From the NCBI GenBank assembly GCA_948567375.1, contig OX419755.1, forward strand, positions 79,936,218-80,000,217: a stretch of DNA of 64,000 nt, in the 5' to 3' direction. The translations under genes and the position numbers were made by a program. The notes beneath the pieces were generated by a model that ran no database searches, was not told the origin of the DNA, and saw only the letters and a list, made by a program, of their open reading frames with translations. Within the stretch, counting starts at the first letter, position 1. Every line of letters begins with the position of its first letter. This DNA comes from Lunularia cruciata. Lineage: Eukaryota > Streptophyta > Marchantiopsida > Lunulariales > Lunulariaceae. Positions 54,201-64,000 of the stretch are shown piece by piece.

Positions 54201-56050
54201 AATGATTCAAAATACACTTCAATCAGGTCACTACAACTTGCCTGAAAAGCTCTCAAAGTTGGTCAGGTTTTTGCAACTTTCACTCTAATTTCAAAATTCC
54301 CTTTTTAGGGGTTGCTCCTGGTTCTTGGCATATTTTCCCCAGATTTCTGATTCAAAAATAGATTTGATCCTCACAAAAAATCTGGAAAACCTGAAACCCT
54401 TAATCATAGTCACAAGATAGGAGAATTGATATCCAATCAAGATGAAAGATAAAATTGCTCTACCGAGGTTATGAAGTATTTTTAGCAGAATGTTTTGCAT
54501 CAGATCTCACTCTTCACAAGTCTAGAACCAACCAAATTTTCCACAATAGCTGGTTGCGTTCTTGTCTAAACTCCTGCAAATTTTGGTAGCCTAATCCAAC
54601 CCCAGTCCCTAGATGTGGATCAATTCTTGAGCTGTGCTAACTTGTGAGCTCTACAGACCCAAGTATACTTGATCAAAGACCCTGATTTCTCTATTTAAAG
54701 AATTGACATGAAACATTTGCAAAAAAGTGCAAAATCTATTCACCAACAACCTTAGAAATTTTCATAAGGAAATTGAAGCCACAACTTGAGAAGTGACCAA
54801 AACTCCAAACTTGGTCATTAGCTCTTCTCCAACACCTTACACCTCAAGAACTTCAACTTCAATCAATCAGATCTGATTTGTGATTAACCAAAACTAGAAC
54901 TTTTTTTGCTCAATACTGTAAATACTTTGTCTTCTCTCTAATCTTTTTAACAGATAGTGAAAATGTTGCAAGAAGCTCTCTCCATGGCCTACTTTGTGCT
55001 CTTGGGTATGAATTTTACCCCCCCTGATTCAGTCGATCATCTCCCCCCTAGAATTGGCTCAAATCATGTGATTTCTGTCTTCAAATAGTAGCCTTTCATC
55101 TCTACTTTTCAACCATGGTCTCCACTTCTTAAATGGCCTCCTTGAACTCCCTTGATGGTCAAAAAACTCCCAACTTCTCTCTTGGGACCCCAATCTCTTG
55201 CACATTTGTCCTTTAGTTTTTTTACTTTTTGACAAATGGACCCCACAACTCCACCTTGAAGCTTATGAGCAAACATTTAGGCATTCTCCAACTATAGAAG
55301 CACATATATGGTCAAGTCCCAAACATGCTCATAAGTAAGCACCGGAAGGACAATAGGATCCGGATTTCCCATCACCGACTCCATGAATACTGCCCTGAAA
55401 TATATCACCATCCAGTCCCGTAAGTCGTCACGGTGTAAAATCTGAAGCCTAATGAGAAAAGGATTTGGGAGTGGCAGATTGGGAGCATGGGACATCTCAT
55501 GCACAAATGCTTCCTCCAATGCTCCAACACTCGTGCTCTGCTACAACTCTCACTACCAACATCCTTCTTCCCTCGAGACTCTCCAAACTAAAAAACACCC
55601 CCGTCTCTCCACTCGCCCTCATCTTTATTCATCAGAGCCCTTAAACATGATAAGATTGTAACCCACGTGGCCAGTCACATACATGTACATAGATGGCTCA
55701 CATGGCAACAATCTCATCCGTCGGATCTAGCATACAACCTACCCCACTAACGTGAAGATAAACTATGATAAGTCACTTTTTTACAGCCTACGCAAACCAC
55801 AACACAACATTGTCTCTTGGACTCACTCCCTTTGGATTCTTGAAAATTGAACTCTCACTTGGCTTAGTAATCCGCATTCCTTCAGGATGACTACTTAAAG
55901 GCATAAGATACTTTCTTGACATCTCAAAGATTCCTCAACCAAGTTTTCATTTTATAATTTTGCAATATGTGATCATTCCTTAGTCACTCTCCACTAACAA
56001 ATCATGTTGTCCGCATGGATTACTCCTATCACTCTCAGCCTTCTCCCACT
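54200..56050 (-). mobile_element. Family C retroelement fragment, copy C2
   Basis: This is the inverted match of 44.0-45.8 kb. Shared landmarks include the conserved ORF (55519-55292), the sequence upstream with ACAATGTTGTGTTGTGG near 55815, and the downstream segment with CCATGGTTG near 55115. No enzyme domains were seen. Confidence 0.6.
55292..55519 (-). CDS. Conserved unknown ORF of family C, copy 2
   Basis: This 75-codon frame (NPFLIRLQILHRDDLRDWMV; GNPDPIVLPVLTYEHV; LTIYVLL-stop) shares reading frame and stop position with 44484-44687 over about 65 residues. It is the least interrupted copy in the window. The product is unknown; it may be the N-terminal part of a Gag. Confidence 0.4.
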   Translation of the reverse strand: MEEAFVHEMSHAPNLPLPNPFLIRLQILHRDDLRDWMVIYFRAVFMESVMGNPDPIVLPVLTYEHVWDLTIYVLL

Positions 56051-56480
56051 CAAGATTCAGCCATTTTCTTGATCATATGTTCTTGACTGGCACACCCAAA
56101 GGAAAGTTGTTATAGGGTCACCTCACATTAGGTTGATCATTGCGGTGAAGTGTTCCTACTTTGAGTTTAACTTGTGCCCATTCCGATCTCAGTTCCGCTC
56201 TCCTAACCCAAAGTATGCTTCTTCAAGTCTAACCCAAAGACAAGATTCTTCTCCCTTATTCCACCATTTGGCTTCAATTTGACTTTGACTATACACTTCT
56301 TCTTCAAAATATAACAAAACCAAAAAAATGTGGGCATCACATAGCCCTTCCCTCAAATGTGAGCATCCTTGCAAACATCAACTTTGGGTTCTTCATACAA
56401 GGACGAGTCCATGGTCCAATATTTTTGAACTCTCCACCACTCAAGTGGCAAAAGGATTGCCCTCTAGGTCTACAAGTTGA
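56051..56480 (-). mobile_element. Family D-related fragment
   Basis: CACACCCAAAGGAAAGTTGTTA and the following sequence to about 56330 (GCTTCAATTTGACTT) match 17795-17990 in D1. It is probably a displaced part of the D leader region. Confidence 0.4.
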
Positions 56481-56899
56481 ATAGAGCCATTGTCATAAAT
56501 GTGCATTGCATGGTATGGTCCCATCCACCTTAGGTGTAGCTTGCCTCAAAAAATAATTCAGCAATTATCATATAACAACACCAAATCACCCTCCTAAACA
56601 ATAATAGGCTTAATTTTCTTATCATGCCTGAATTTCTGCTGTTCTTGTACTTCTTTTGTGGTTTGGGTTGTATTGTCTCTTTTCTCTTCTAACTACATTA
56701 GTTGATGGATCTGAAGATCTTGGCTTTCTTCCTCCAACAATTGTTCCTCACAAAGAATACAATGTGTTGGTAATTCAAATTCAATTGGTAGTATGTAATA
56801 CAAGCCTATGTCCAAAAGTAAGGAGTTTGTTCGATGGTAATCTTTTCAGTTGTTCCATATGCCTACAAAGCTGTTAGTAACTTTGTGTCCCAATCATAG

Positions 56900-57600
56900 G
56901 CATAATTGAGCGTCACCTTATTCAAAATTTTGCACAACAATCCATTTGCCTTCTTTATTAAGCCATTTACTTTTGGATTATAAGGAGTTGTCTTCCAATG
57001 TTTAATCTAGAAGTACTTGGTTATGCTTCCACCATGGAGTTCAAAAAATGAGTCCCCCTATCATGGACCAATTCCAAAGGACATCCGTAACATGAAATGA
57101 TGTTTTGAAAGAAGAATTTTGTGACTATTTTAGCATCATCTCACCGAGTTGCCTCAACTTCAACCATCTTGGTAGCATAATCAGTGCATACCAAGATGTG
57201 TCTCTTCCTTGTGAATCGAATTGTTAGTTGAATAGGACCCACAAAATCAATTGCCCATTTCTCAAATGGGGCTAATGGAAAAATTGGTCTCAAAGGCCAC
57301 TAAGAAGTAGCCGTCGGCTTTCTTGTTCTTTTACTAGCATCATAACTTTGGATATAGGTGTGAGTGTCCTTATACATTGTAGGCTACCAATACCCCGATG
57401 AAAGAATCTTCTTTACATTATTCTTTAGGGTATAGTGTCTTTCTGATGTCCTCCCAATGTGATGCTTCTGCAAGTAAGGATTCAATCACTCCTTTGACTT
57501 TGTATGCTTCCAAGCATATCCAAAGTACTTCATCTTCACCCACTTTAAATAGAATTTTCTGTTTTAGCTGATATGGTCCCATCTTCTTGAGGAAGACCAC
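56900..57600 (-). pseudogene. Integrase remnants of element E
   Basis: The frame 57600-57418 covers the stretch before and around the zinc-binding region. At about 57190-57050 the minus strand reads a broken core with SCYGCPLELVHDRGTHF, where the second catalytic Asp sits in HDRGTHF (usual SDxGTHF). Multiple stops follow. Confidence 0.65.
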
Positions 57601-57797
57601 CTCTACTGCAGGTCCAATCCCTCAAGATAATGGCAAGTATGCAAATAATGCTATTTTGCTGCATGCCTGGTACTTCACATTGCCATTAAATGATACAACT
57701 CTTCATCATGAAACTGATCATCAATTTCCAAGTCTTGGTCTTGAGTTTCCAACATGGATACAAAGTCTACATTTGAATGCAAAGCTCTCTTCCTTAC

Positions 57798-57983
57798 TTA
57801 TACAATGTATGTGAATTCTTGTAACAACAAGATCCATCTTGCAATTTGCCTAGAAAAATCCGCCTTCTTGACCAAATGTTGCAAAGCATAATGGTCCATA
57901 TAAAAGACAAACTTGTATCCCAAAAAATAGTGGCAAAACTTATTGCAGGCATACACCATTCCAAGTGCTTCTCTTTCAATCAT
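57798..57983 (-). pseudogene. RNase H fragment of element E
   Basis: This 61-codon frame reads EREALGMVYACNKFCHYFLG, FYMDHYALQHLVKK and RWILLLQEF, the standard Ty3/gypsy RNase H pattern with the catalytic Asp in the MDHYAL box (usual TDHAAL). Confidence 0.85.
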
Positions 57984-57999
57984 CTAATAGTTCTTTTTT

Positions 58000-58829
58000 G
58001 CAATTGAAAGTTGTCGATTGGCAAAGTAAATTGGGTAATCTTTCTTCTTCTTGTCCTTCTAACTTAAGATGACTCCAATTGCCATGGACAAAGTGACCAC
58101 ATACACATGAAACATGATATCCAATTTGGAGCCCTCATAATTGGTGCTTCAACCAATTTTTTTCTTCAACACTTGGAAAGCTTCTTCTTGTTCTGTTTCT
58201 CACAAGTAGTCTTTGGACTTCTTTAGAAGCTTTTTTAGGGGTGCACCAAGCATCACATAGTTTGATACAAAGCGTTTGTAGTATCCAACATGTCCCAAGA
58301 AGACCCTCAGCTCCTGAATGTTTTTAGGGGATCTCAAAGCTGAGATGAATTTCACCTTCTCAACATCAACTTCAATACCTCAGCTTGAGATCCAATGCAC
58401 CAAAAGAATACCTTCCTTCATTGTGAAGAAGCATTTCTCTATGCATAAGGATAAGCCGGCACATTGATACCTTTCAAAATGTTGGCAAAGGTAATCCAAA
58501 TGTACTTCTCTTTGCTCAAACACAGAAAAATCATCATTGAAGACTTCCACAAATTTTGCACAAAAAATCTTTGAAGATTGCATTCATCATCCCTTGGAAA
58601 CTAGTGGGAGCATTACACAACCTAAAGGGCATTTGATTGTAAGAAAAAGTGCCGCAATTGGTAGTGAATATAGTTTTGTCTTTGTCTTCTTATGATTATA
58701 GCATGAGAATTCATTTAGAAAGCTATAGTAAGGATGACTAGCTACTTGGTCCAAAATTGTATTGGTAAAAGGTAAGGGATGATGATCCTTCCTTGTGATT
58801 GCATTCAGCTTGCAAAAGTCTTGGCACAC
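58000..58829 (-). pseudogene. Reverse transcriptase of element E
   Basis: The frame 58829-58587 reads CKLNAITRKDHHPLPF and TILDQVASHPYYSFLNEF. The frame 58583-58380 reads FVEVFNDDFSVF and continues to the HWISS block; downstream pieces (about 58380-58000) include the connection domain (LRVFLGHVGYYKRF). The frameshift near 58585 and the altered FNDD box suggest inactivity. Confidence 0.85.
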
Positions 58830-59216
58830 TCAAATCTTCCTAGTCTTCTTCTTTGGAACAATGATAATGAGAGAAACCCACTCACTGCTTAAGATGGGAA
58901 AGATTATTTTGGCCCCTAAGTACTTGTCAATTTCATCTTTCACTAAGAATGATTACTTTGGGTTTAGGCGATACTACCTTTTTCAAACCAGAATTGCACC
59001 TTCAATAAGATCAATCAAATGTTCTCCAAATTGGCATAGAATACCCAACATTTGATCAATCAACCAAGTGAATACATTTTGGTATTCTATAAACAAGGCA
59101 ATGTATCCTACCAACTCCTCCAAAGGGATTGTTTTCAAAATATTCAAAAAATTTCCTTTGGACAAAACAACGTCTTGACAATCATTGGGGCTGATGACTC
59201 CTTCAATGTGATTGAC

Positions 59217-59474
59217 TCAGCTTAACCAAAGTTGAATTGCAGTCAAACCCTCTTCCTCCAAATTTTTTTCACCCAAGGTGATGTCATGTGGGTCTTTGTT
59301 TTTGACCTCTACATTGTAGCATTCCAAGTAATTGACTTGGACTTTGTCTTTGGAGTCTTTGGAAGACAAAGACAATAAATCTTTGGATTCATCTTTGTCT
59401 TTTGATGAAGTTTTTTCCCCAAGGTGTGGAACCTTTGTCCAACTCATAGTCACCAGCTTTTGGTCTTCAAACAC
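59217..59474 (-). pseudogene. Acidic linker between protease and RT, element E
   Basis: This 85-codon frame is rich in Lys, Asp, Glu and Ser (SSKDKDESKDLLSLSSKDSK) and lies between protease and RT. Such low-complexity linkers are common in OTA elements. No domain was recognised. Confidence 0.5.
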
Positions 59475-59495
59475 AATGCCCTTAGACCGTAGCTT

Positions 59496-59876
59496 CTATT
59501 GGTGCCAATCCACAACAACTTGGGCACTATACAACCAAGGTTGTTTGATCAATAGTAGGTAACCAATTTTGATCACTGCACTCAACACAATGTAATTTAA
59601 TTTGAAGGGCACTCCTCTAGTGATTGTTGTAATATTTGACAACATATCCAAAGGCCATCTCTTGGTTTGGGCTGCAAACTTCAAAATGCAGGGTGTTGGC
59701 TCAAGCGTGTGATACCCCAATCGATGTGCAGTGTCTTCCATCATGACATTTACATGTGAATCTAAATCAATGGGTATCAATATGATAAAAAAATCCTTAA
59801 TCTCTACAGCTATTTTGGGAGATCCCAAATCTTCTTGCTCAATACAATAAATTGCAAGCGAGTCCTTCTTTGTCAA
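59496..59876 (-). pseudogene. Aspartic protease of element E
   Basis: The frame has IPIDLDSHVNVMMEDTAHRLG, in the position where family members have a D-x-G-S/A-x-x-N-x-M box and then a helix, and later LLIKQPWLYSAQVVVDWH, equivalent to the G-x-P-W-L signature. The glycine after the catalytic Asp is not conserved. It matures the polyprotein in active relatives. Confidence 0.6.
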
Positions 59877-60357
59877 TGCCCTTACTTTCTTGAGTGCTAA
59901 ACTTAACTATTTCTTGTATAGATTGTTGTCCTCCCACAATTGCTTAAATGTAACAATAGCATTCATGGAAACCAAGTTGGCCACTATATTGTATTGGGAT
60001 ACTCTCACCATCTTTGCCTTCATCATTGGGTTTGAAGTCTCTCCTCGTTCAAATTGGACTTCAGCGCGCTTCATGATGGCAACCGGAACACCAATGGTCT
60101 TGACCAAAGGTTCTTTGGGCTTGCCCACCTTGGCTTGGATCAAATCCTTGACTTTGGATTTGATGTCAGCCATAAATACTGGAGGTTTTGTCTTTGTATC
60201 CTCCTCTAAACTCATTCCCAAGTTCTTTGTATTGCCTCTTGGATTTCTTTTTGCAAGGCTTTGGCTTTAGCTTTGGCTAGGATCTACTCCTCCTTTGCAA
60301 AAATAATAGCTTTTGGGCGCAGCCTTTTTGCCTTCCGTGAAGATGAAGAAGTAGTAC

Positions 60358-61485
60358 TCACTTCTTCAGGATCACACTTCTACTCAAGCGTGTCTCAACC
60401 TTCAAAATTTTGAGGTCTGGCCATTCTCCTTTTGAAGCTATACTCCCATTTTGAGGTCTCTCTTCCTCAAGTATTATGAAATTTACATTGGTATCTCCTT
60501 TTGATTGGAGCACAACATGCTCAATTGGGGTTGGTACATACTTTACCAAAGGCTTTGGGTTACATGGTTGTGGGCATTGATTACTAAAGTGGCCCAATCC
60601 TTTGCAATTTCCATAGAGTGGAACATACCCAACCTGATGCCTCGGCTCAGTGCAATTTGGAGACCAATGGTCATAGAGCCACAATTATAATAAGCACCCA
60701 ATGCAACATTCTGAGGCAGATTCTGGCTGCCCATTGGTGGTCTTTGTTGAAGAGCATTGTTGTTGTACTCCCTTGGTCCATACCTCGGACCTTGATACAA
60801 TGTACTAGCTTGAGGTTGTATCTCTAGAGTCTTGTACACTACCTCTTCTTTCTTATTTTGGTCCCATCTTGGAACCCAATCAATTTGTTACCCTAGAAAT
60901 GAAGTTTGGGTCAAACACTCCGTGTTGGCATGGCTTGACTTACCACACGTAGTGCACCATACAATTGGTCTGCCAAACAAAGGAGGCTTTCTTTGGTCCT
61001 TTGCCATAATCATCTAGATCTAGAAATCCGCAAACTCTTTAAAAAGAGTCTCCACCGTAGTGTCAGTTTTATTTACAACCTTTGTTGGGGTGTCAATACC
61101 TTCTTTCCTCCTTGCCTTTGTGTTCTTTTTGGCTTTGAGTCTTCTTTGGATTTTGAAGAAGAATTGGAAGACATGGAGGATTCTTCCAAAGAAGGAGATG
61201 TACTTTGAGAAACCCTTCATCTTGGTTCCTTGCCTTTCTTCTCCTGATTTCTTTGGTTATTGGAGGAGTGAGAGTGGGCCCCTTGTATCGGGCGACAAGT
61301 TTGAGAACTTTGTCTAGGGAAGTTACATTCTTCTCCCTAGCAAAGATGAAAATCTTTAGGAACAATCCGTTGAGGAACCAAGTGATAGCTTGGGCATCAA
61401 AGTAACTCACCACATCGGATTGCTTTGGCACTTGGTTCAATAATGCCATCAATTGCTTAGAGTAGTCTCTCAACTTCTCATTCAT
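60358..61485 (-). pseudogene. Gag of element E with zinc knuckles
   Basis: The frame 61485-61093 is a capsid-type gag segment (LRDYSKQLMALLNQVP; AITWFLNGLF). Downstream a knuckle CTTCGKSSHANTEC lies at about 60965-60920, and a second, incomplete one (YGNCKGLGHFSNQC) at about 60615-60570. Frames change several times. The doubled knuckle separated by a long linker is a feature of some OTA Gags. Confidence 0.7.
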
Positions 61486-61880
61486 CCCTTGGTCTAGATC
61501 ATTGAGTGCCGCAAAGACACTTATATCATAATCAACTTCCTAGAATTATTCCAAGAAGTTGTTTTGCAAGTCCATCCAATTGGTGGGGTTAAATGCATGT
61601 ACCAGCCCTAAGCTTTCCTTTGGAGTAGACTTGGGAAAATTTGTAGGCATTTTGTAGAGTCATGCTCTTTATTGGCTAAGAAGATGACTTCAAATTCTTT
61701 GATGAATTTGTCTAAATCTTCATCTTGTTATGTCCCCTTATATTTCTAGTAGGTGTGTCGGGTGATGGGTAATGAAGTCATTTTGTAGCTGTATGAAATA
61801 GATTCCAGTAATGTTGAACTTGATGGCCTTGAAGAACTAATTGGTACTAATGTCGTGTTGTCAAAATGTTGATGAAGATC

Positions 61881-62179
61881 TATAACACCCATTTGTGCAT
61901 GTGTGTGGTATTGTGATATTTAGCTTGGTATTACAAGTACTTGAGAGATATTCTTTATATAAAGACAAAGGATGGTTCTACATAGAATCCAAAATAGTGG
62001 TGCTCATCTTTCCACTTCCTCTAAAGTAAGGTACCCTTTATCTTAGCTATGACTAAATTTAGCTAATCATGACTAATGTAGAACTATCCTTTATATCTAT
62101 ATAAATAATATTCTCTCAAGTACTTATAATACCAAGCTAAATCTCACAATACCACACACATGCACAAATGGGTGTTACA
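61881..62179. repeat. Fold-back LTR derivative
   Basis: About 103 bp at the left (TATAACACCCATTTGTGCAT onward, ending TGGTTCTACAT) is the start of the TGTAACACCC LTR in plus sense. The right side, ending GGGTGTTACA, is the start of the same LTR in minus sense, extending about 195 bp inward. The two arms are near-perfect inverted repeats around a short asymmetric centre (about 61985-62080). No target duplication is evident. On its right it directly follows the end of a minus-strand pol reading frame. Confidence 0.85.
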
Positions 62180-62486
62180 TTTACCCTTGGACTTAGTTTT
62201 CACTTTGTCCTCAAAGTGAAGGTATCTCTACCTTCTATGATACATTTTCAACTTATCATGGTTAATCCTATCAAAGTATCTTCCTCCCAATCCCTTGAGA
62301 TCATAGGTGTAATTGCCCCACACCTTCTCTACTATAAAAGGTCCAAAGAACTTAGGCAAAAACTTCTTTTGCACTCTCTTGAATTGAATAGAATCAAACA
62401 ACATTACCCAATCACCTTCTTTGAAAGGCTCCACCTTCTTCTTGCCTTGCCTCTTGTCATAGCTCTCCATTTTTTTTCCTTTGGGC
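62180..62486 (-). pseudogene. Integrase C-terminal tail of a gypsy pol
   Basis: The minus-strand frame contains KEGDWVMLFDSIQFKR, FGPFIVEKVWGNYTYDL and NHDKLKMYHRR, matching the end of Ty3/gypsy integrase. Downstream (toward 62180) it runs into the inverted LTR start at 62179, the order expected of pol then 3' LTR. Upstream it is cut by the LTR at 62487; the open frame's apparent first codons (62506-62488) derive from that LTR. Confidence 0.8.
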
Positions 62487-63178
62487 TGTAACACCCATTT
62501 GTGCATGTGTGTGGTATTGTGATATTTAGCTTGATATTACAAGTACTTAAGAGATATTATTTATATAGAGATAAAGGATGGTTCTATATTAGTCATGGTT
62601 AGCTAAAGTTAGTCATAGCTAAGATAGAGGGGACCTTACTTTAGAAGAAGTAGAAAAGATGAGCACCATTATTTTGGATTTTAGTGTGTTGACTTGGTAT
62701 TATTCCTAGGTGTTTGGCTTTGAGGAAAGAGTTGAGAACTCTTGGGCCCGCAAGCCTTTTTGTTTTGGATTCTTCTTTAGTCCAAGGATAGCCCATGTGA
62801 AGGAATCCTTGACTTAGTGGTTGGGTCAAGATAAGACCACATGCTTAGGGGAATATGCCCATGTGAATGGATATTCCTTTCTACTTTTTGACTTTACTTG
62901 ACTTTTAGTCTAGTAACTTGAGTTACTATGGTAATTAGTAACTTTGGTACGTAACTATTTCACAAGTATATAAACAAGGGGTGAGGAGGTACTCATCATC
63001 CTTTCATTTGCAACTATCTCTCTCTCATTGAGTTCTCTAGTGAGCAATGTCTTGAGTCTTGGAGTGTTAGCCTTGGAGGAGTATGATGGAGTTGGGGTTC
63101 CTTGCCTTCTTAGTCCATGGTGCGCTACCATAATAGCCATCAGAGGTTCATCCTAAGTGAGAGACAGGCCGGCTCACA
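62487..63178 (+). repeat. 5' LTR of an element extending off the window
   Basis: This 692-bp LTR runs from TGTAACACCC to GGCTCACA. The TATATAAAC box near 62968-62976 is about 210 bp from its end. A PBS follows directly at 63183. It inserted into the integrase tail at 62180-62486. Its partner LTR, and therefore the target duplication, lies beyond 64000. Confidence 0.88.
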
Positions 63179-63182
63179 TTTT

Positions 63183-63200
63183 TGGTTCCGTTGCCGGGAC
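63183..63200 (+). other. Primer binding site resembling tRNA-Asp type
   Basis: TGGTTCCGTTGCCGGGAC matches 14 of 18 positions of the common plant PBS TGGCGCCGTTGCCGGGGA, complementary to tRNA-Asp. Position, four bases inside the LTR, supports the call. Confidence 0.7.
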
Positions 63201-64000
63201 CTCTCTAGAAGACAAGATAATGTTCCGCGTCCAATTCTACATTAGGCAGAAGGAGGCTATGAGAGCTCACTTGGAGAGAACATTAGGAGAGGAGAGGGCT
63301 GAACTTATGTTAGAGAACCAAGATCCATTTGTATACCCTGTAGTTCATTATGATGTCTTTGAGGTGATATTGTACATCTTGTACACATGAGAGGAATTAG
63401 AGAGATTGTGTGAGGTGGATTGCAGATTTTGGGGATTAAGGTGATTTTGGGCAAAATCTCAAGTTTGAGATCTGGACTTGAGATTTCTACACATGATAGC
63501 TTGGGTTATCTTTCAGTTAGCACATTTTAAATTATTGTGAGAGCTTCTATGCGCACTAGGCTAGAATTTTTGAAAGTTGATAGGGTAAAGTGCTCCCGCA
63601 ACTGTATGCTCTCTGGAAAATTGTATAGAGTCTGCCATTTCTTCAATTTTCAGTGAATTGTCCTGAAAATTTCCAAACAAATTCAGTGCATTGTATCCTA
63701 CCTGCTGCCACAAAAATTAGAGAGAGATCATTCTTGCGCAAGGAGAAATGAGTTTTTGAAGAGAGGGGGGGTGGTTTTCAGACCAAATCTGAAATATGGG
63801 TGCTGAATAGAAAGGTGTCTATGCCAAATGGCTTGATGAAAAGATCTGAAATTTTGCAGGGAGGTACGCCCTGGAGTTGTTATCAAGTGTAAAAAATTTC
63901 AGAGGACTGTAACATACTGGTTTGGAGATTTGAGTGACATTGTGAGGAAGGGTCAATTCTGCAGAGTGGAGATCTCATGCATGAGAAGTTTGAGATCAAC
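63201..64000 (+). mobile_element. Internal leader of the right-edge retroelement
   Basis: After the PBS a frame (63219-63390) reads FRVQFYIRQKEAMRAHLERT and LENQDPFVYPVVHYDVF, then a stop. This resembles the conserved family C ORF. The rest to 64000 has no open frame of note and appears to be leader or decayed gag. The element's enzymes, if any, lie outside the window. Confidence 0.6.
63219..63390 (+). CDS. Conserved unknown ORF, right-edge element
   Basis: A 57-codon stretch begins at about MFRVQFYIRQ and ends ILYILYT-stop. Alignment by eye with the family C ORFs keeps the pattern I/F-R-x-Q, N-x-D-P, V-x-x-Y and a hydrophobic end at the same stop. It starts about 20 bp after the PBS. An in-frame Met at 63157 lies within the LTR and is probably not the start. 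Confidence 0.35.

Larger units (their letters stand above)
56481..61880 (-). mobile_element. OTA/Athila-like Ty3/gypsy element E
   Basis: In element sense it has gag with knuckle motifs (61485 to about 60360), protease (59876-59496), RT (58829-58380 and onward), RNase H (57983-57798), a Cys/His linker (57600-57418) and integrase remnants (57400-56900). RT wording such as TRKDHHPLPF and a catalytic box FNDDFSVF (usual FMDDFSVF) resembles the Tat/Athila group. Every gene is interrupted. LTRs were not found as a matched pair. Confidence 0.75.

Noticed and set aside
1-64000. CRISPR array, operon structure, or tRNA/rRNA genes
   Set aside because: No regularly spaced repeats with unique spacers, no cloverleaf sequence and no rRNA were seen. 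The host genes are intron-containing plant genes.

Overview
This is a stretch of land-plant nuclear DNA. An island of about 18 kb holds four intron-rich host genes (roughly 20.5-38.6 kb), and repetitive retroelement sequence flanks it on both sides (1-20 kb and 39-64 kb). A plant origin follows from the host proteins: a BFN/UVR 'bifunctional nuclease in basal defense response' protein, a plastid fibrillin with two PAP domains, a plant-type mitochondrial L23, and DPH2. Most introns are 60-700 bases. I cannot fix the lineage; a seed-free land plant is possible, but that is only an impression. Left flank (minus-strand elements unless stated): an old Ty3/gypsy-like element with two zinc-knuckle motifs (about 6.4-9.2 kb, with its tRNA-Met primer site and probable LTR to 10.1 kb) is split by a younger, complete-ended 5.56 kb chromovirus at 798-6357. 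The chromovirus has paired 411-412 bp LTRs, a 5-bp target duplication, PBS, PPT, gag knuckle, protease, RT, RNase H, integrase and chromodomain, all with coding breaks. 10.2-14.3 kb is degenerate. 14.335-18.2 kb is a copy of a second family ('family D') that shows no RT but carries a coiled-coil and AT-hook/acidic ORF. Gene island: BBD-like nuclease (+, 20948-23878, ten exons) converges on DPH2 (-, 25265-29271, ten exons). DPH2 diverges from mitochondrial L23 (+, 29837-30720, two exons) across a 565-bp shared promoter space. A fibrillin-10/PAP12-like gene (+, 32304-36700, twelve exons) follows. I assembled exon structures by matching reading frames, splice dinucleotides and remembered family conservation; every phase closes arithmetically, but no transcript data were available. 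Two of the genes serve translation (eEF2 diphthamide modification and the mitochondrial large subunit); the others point to DNA/RNA cleavage in defence signalling and to plastid lipid bodies. Right flank: fragments of at least four retroelement families. There are further copies of family D (48.4-49.6 kb +, 49.6-53.7 kb -), paired copies of 'family C' with a conserved ORF of about 70 codons (44-45.8 kb + and 54.2-56.1 kb -), an OTA/Athila-like gypsy element (56.5-61.8 kb -), and a 'TGTAACACCC' LTR family. That LTR family appears as a truncated LTR (45.9 kb), a solo LTR with target duplication (52.5 kb), a fold-back LTR derivative (61.9 kb) and the 5' LTR of an element that runs off the right edge (62.49 kb). 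The most interesting observations are the cluster of heat-shock-element-like GAAnnTTC blocks directly upstream of a TATA box in the chromovirus LTR, the AT-hook/acidic ORF recurring in family D, and the fold-back LTR.
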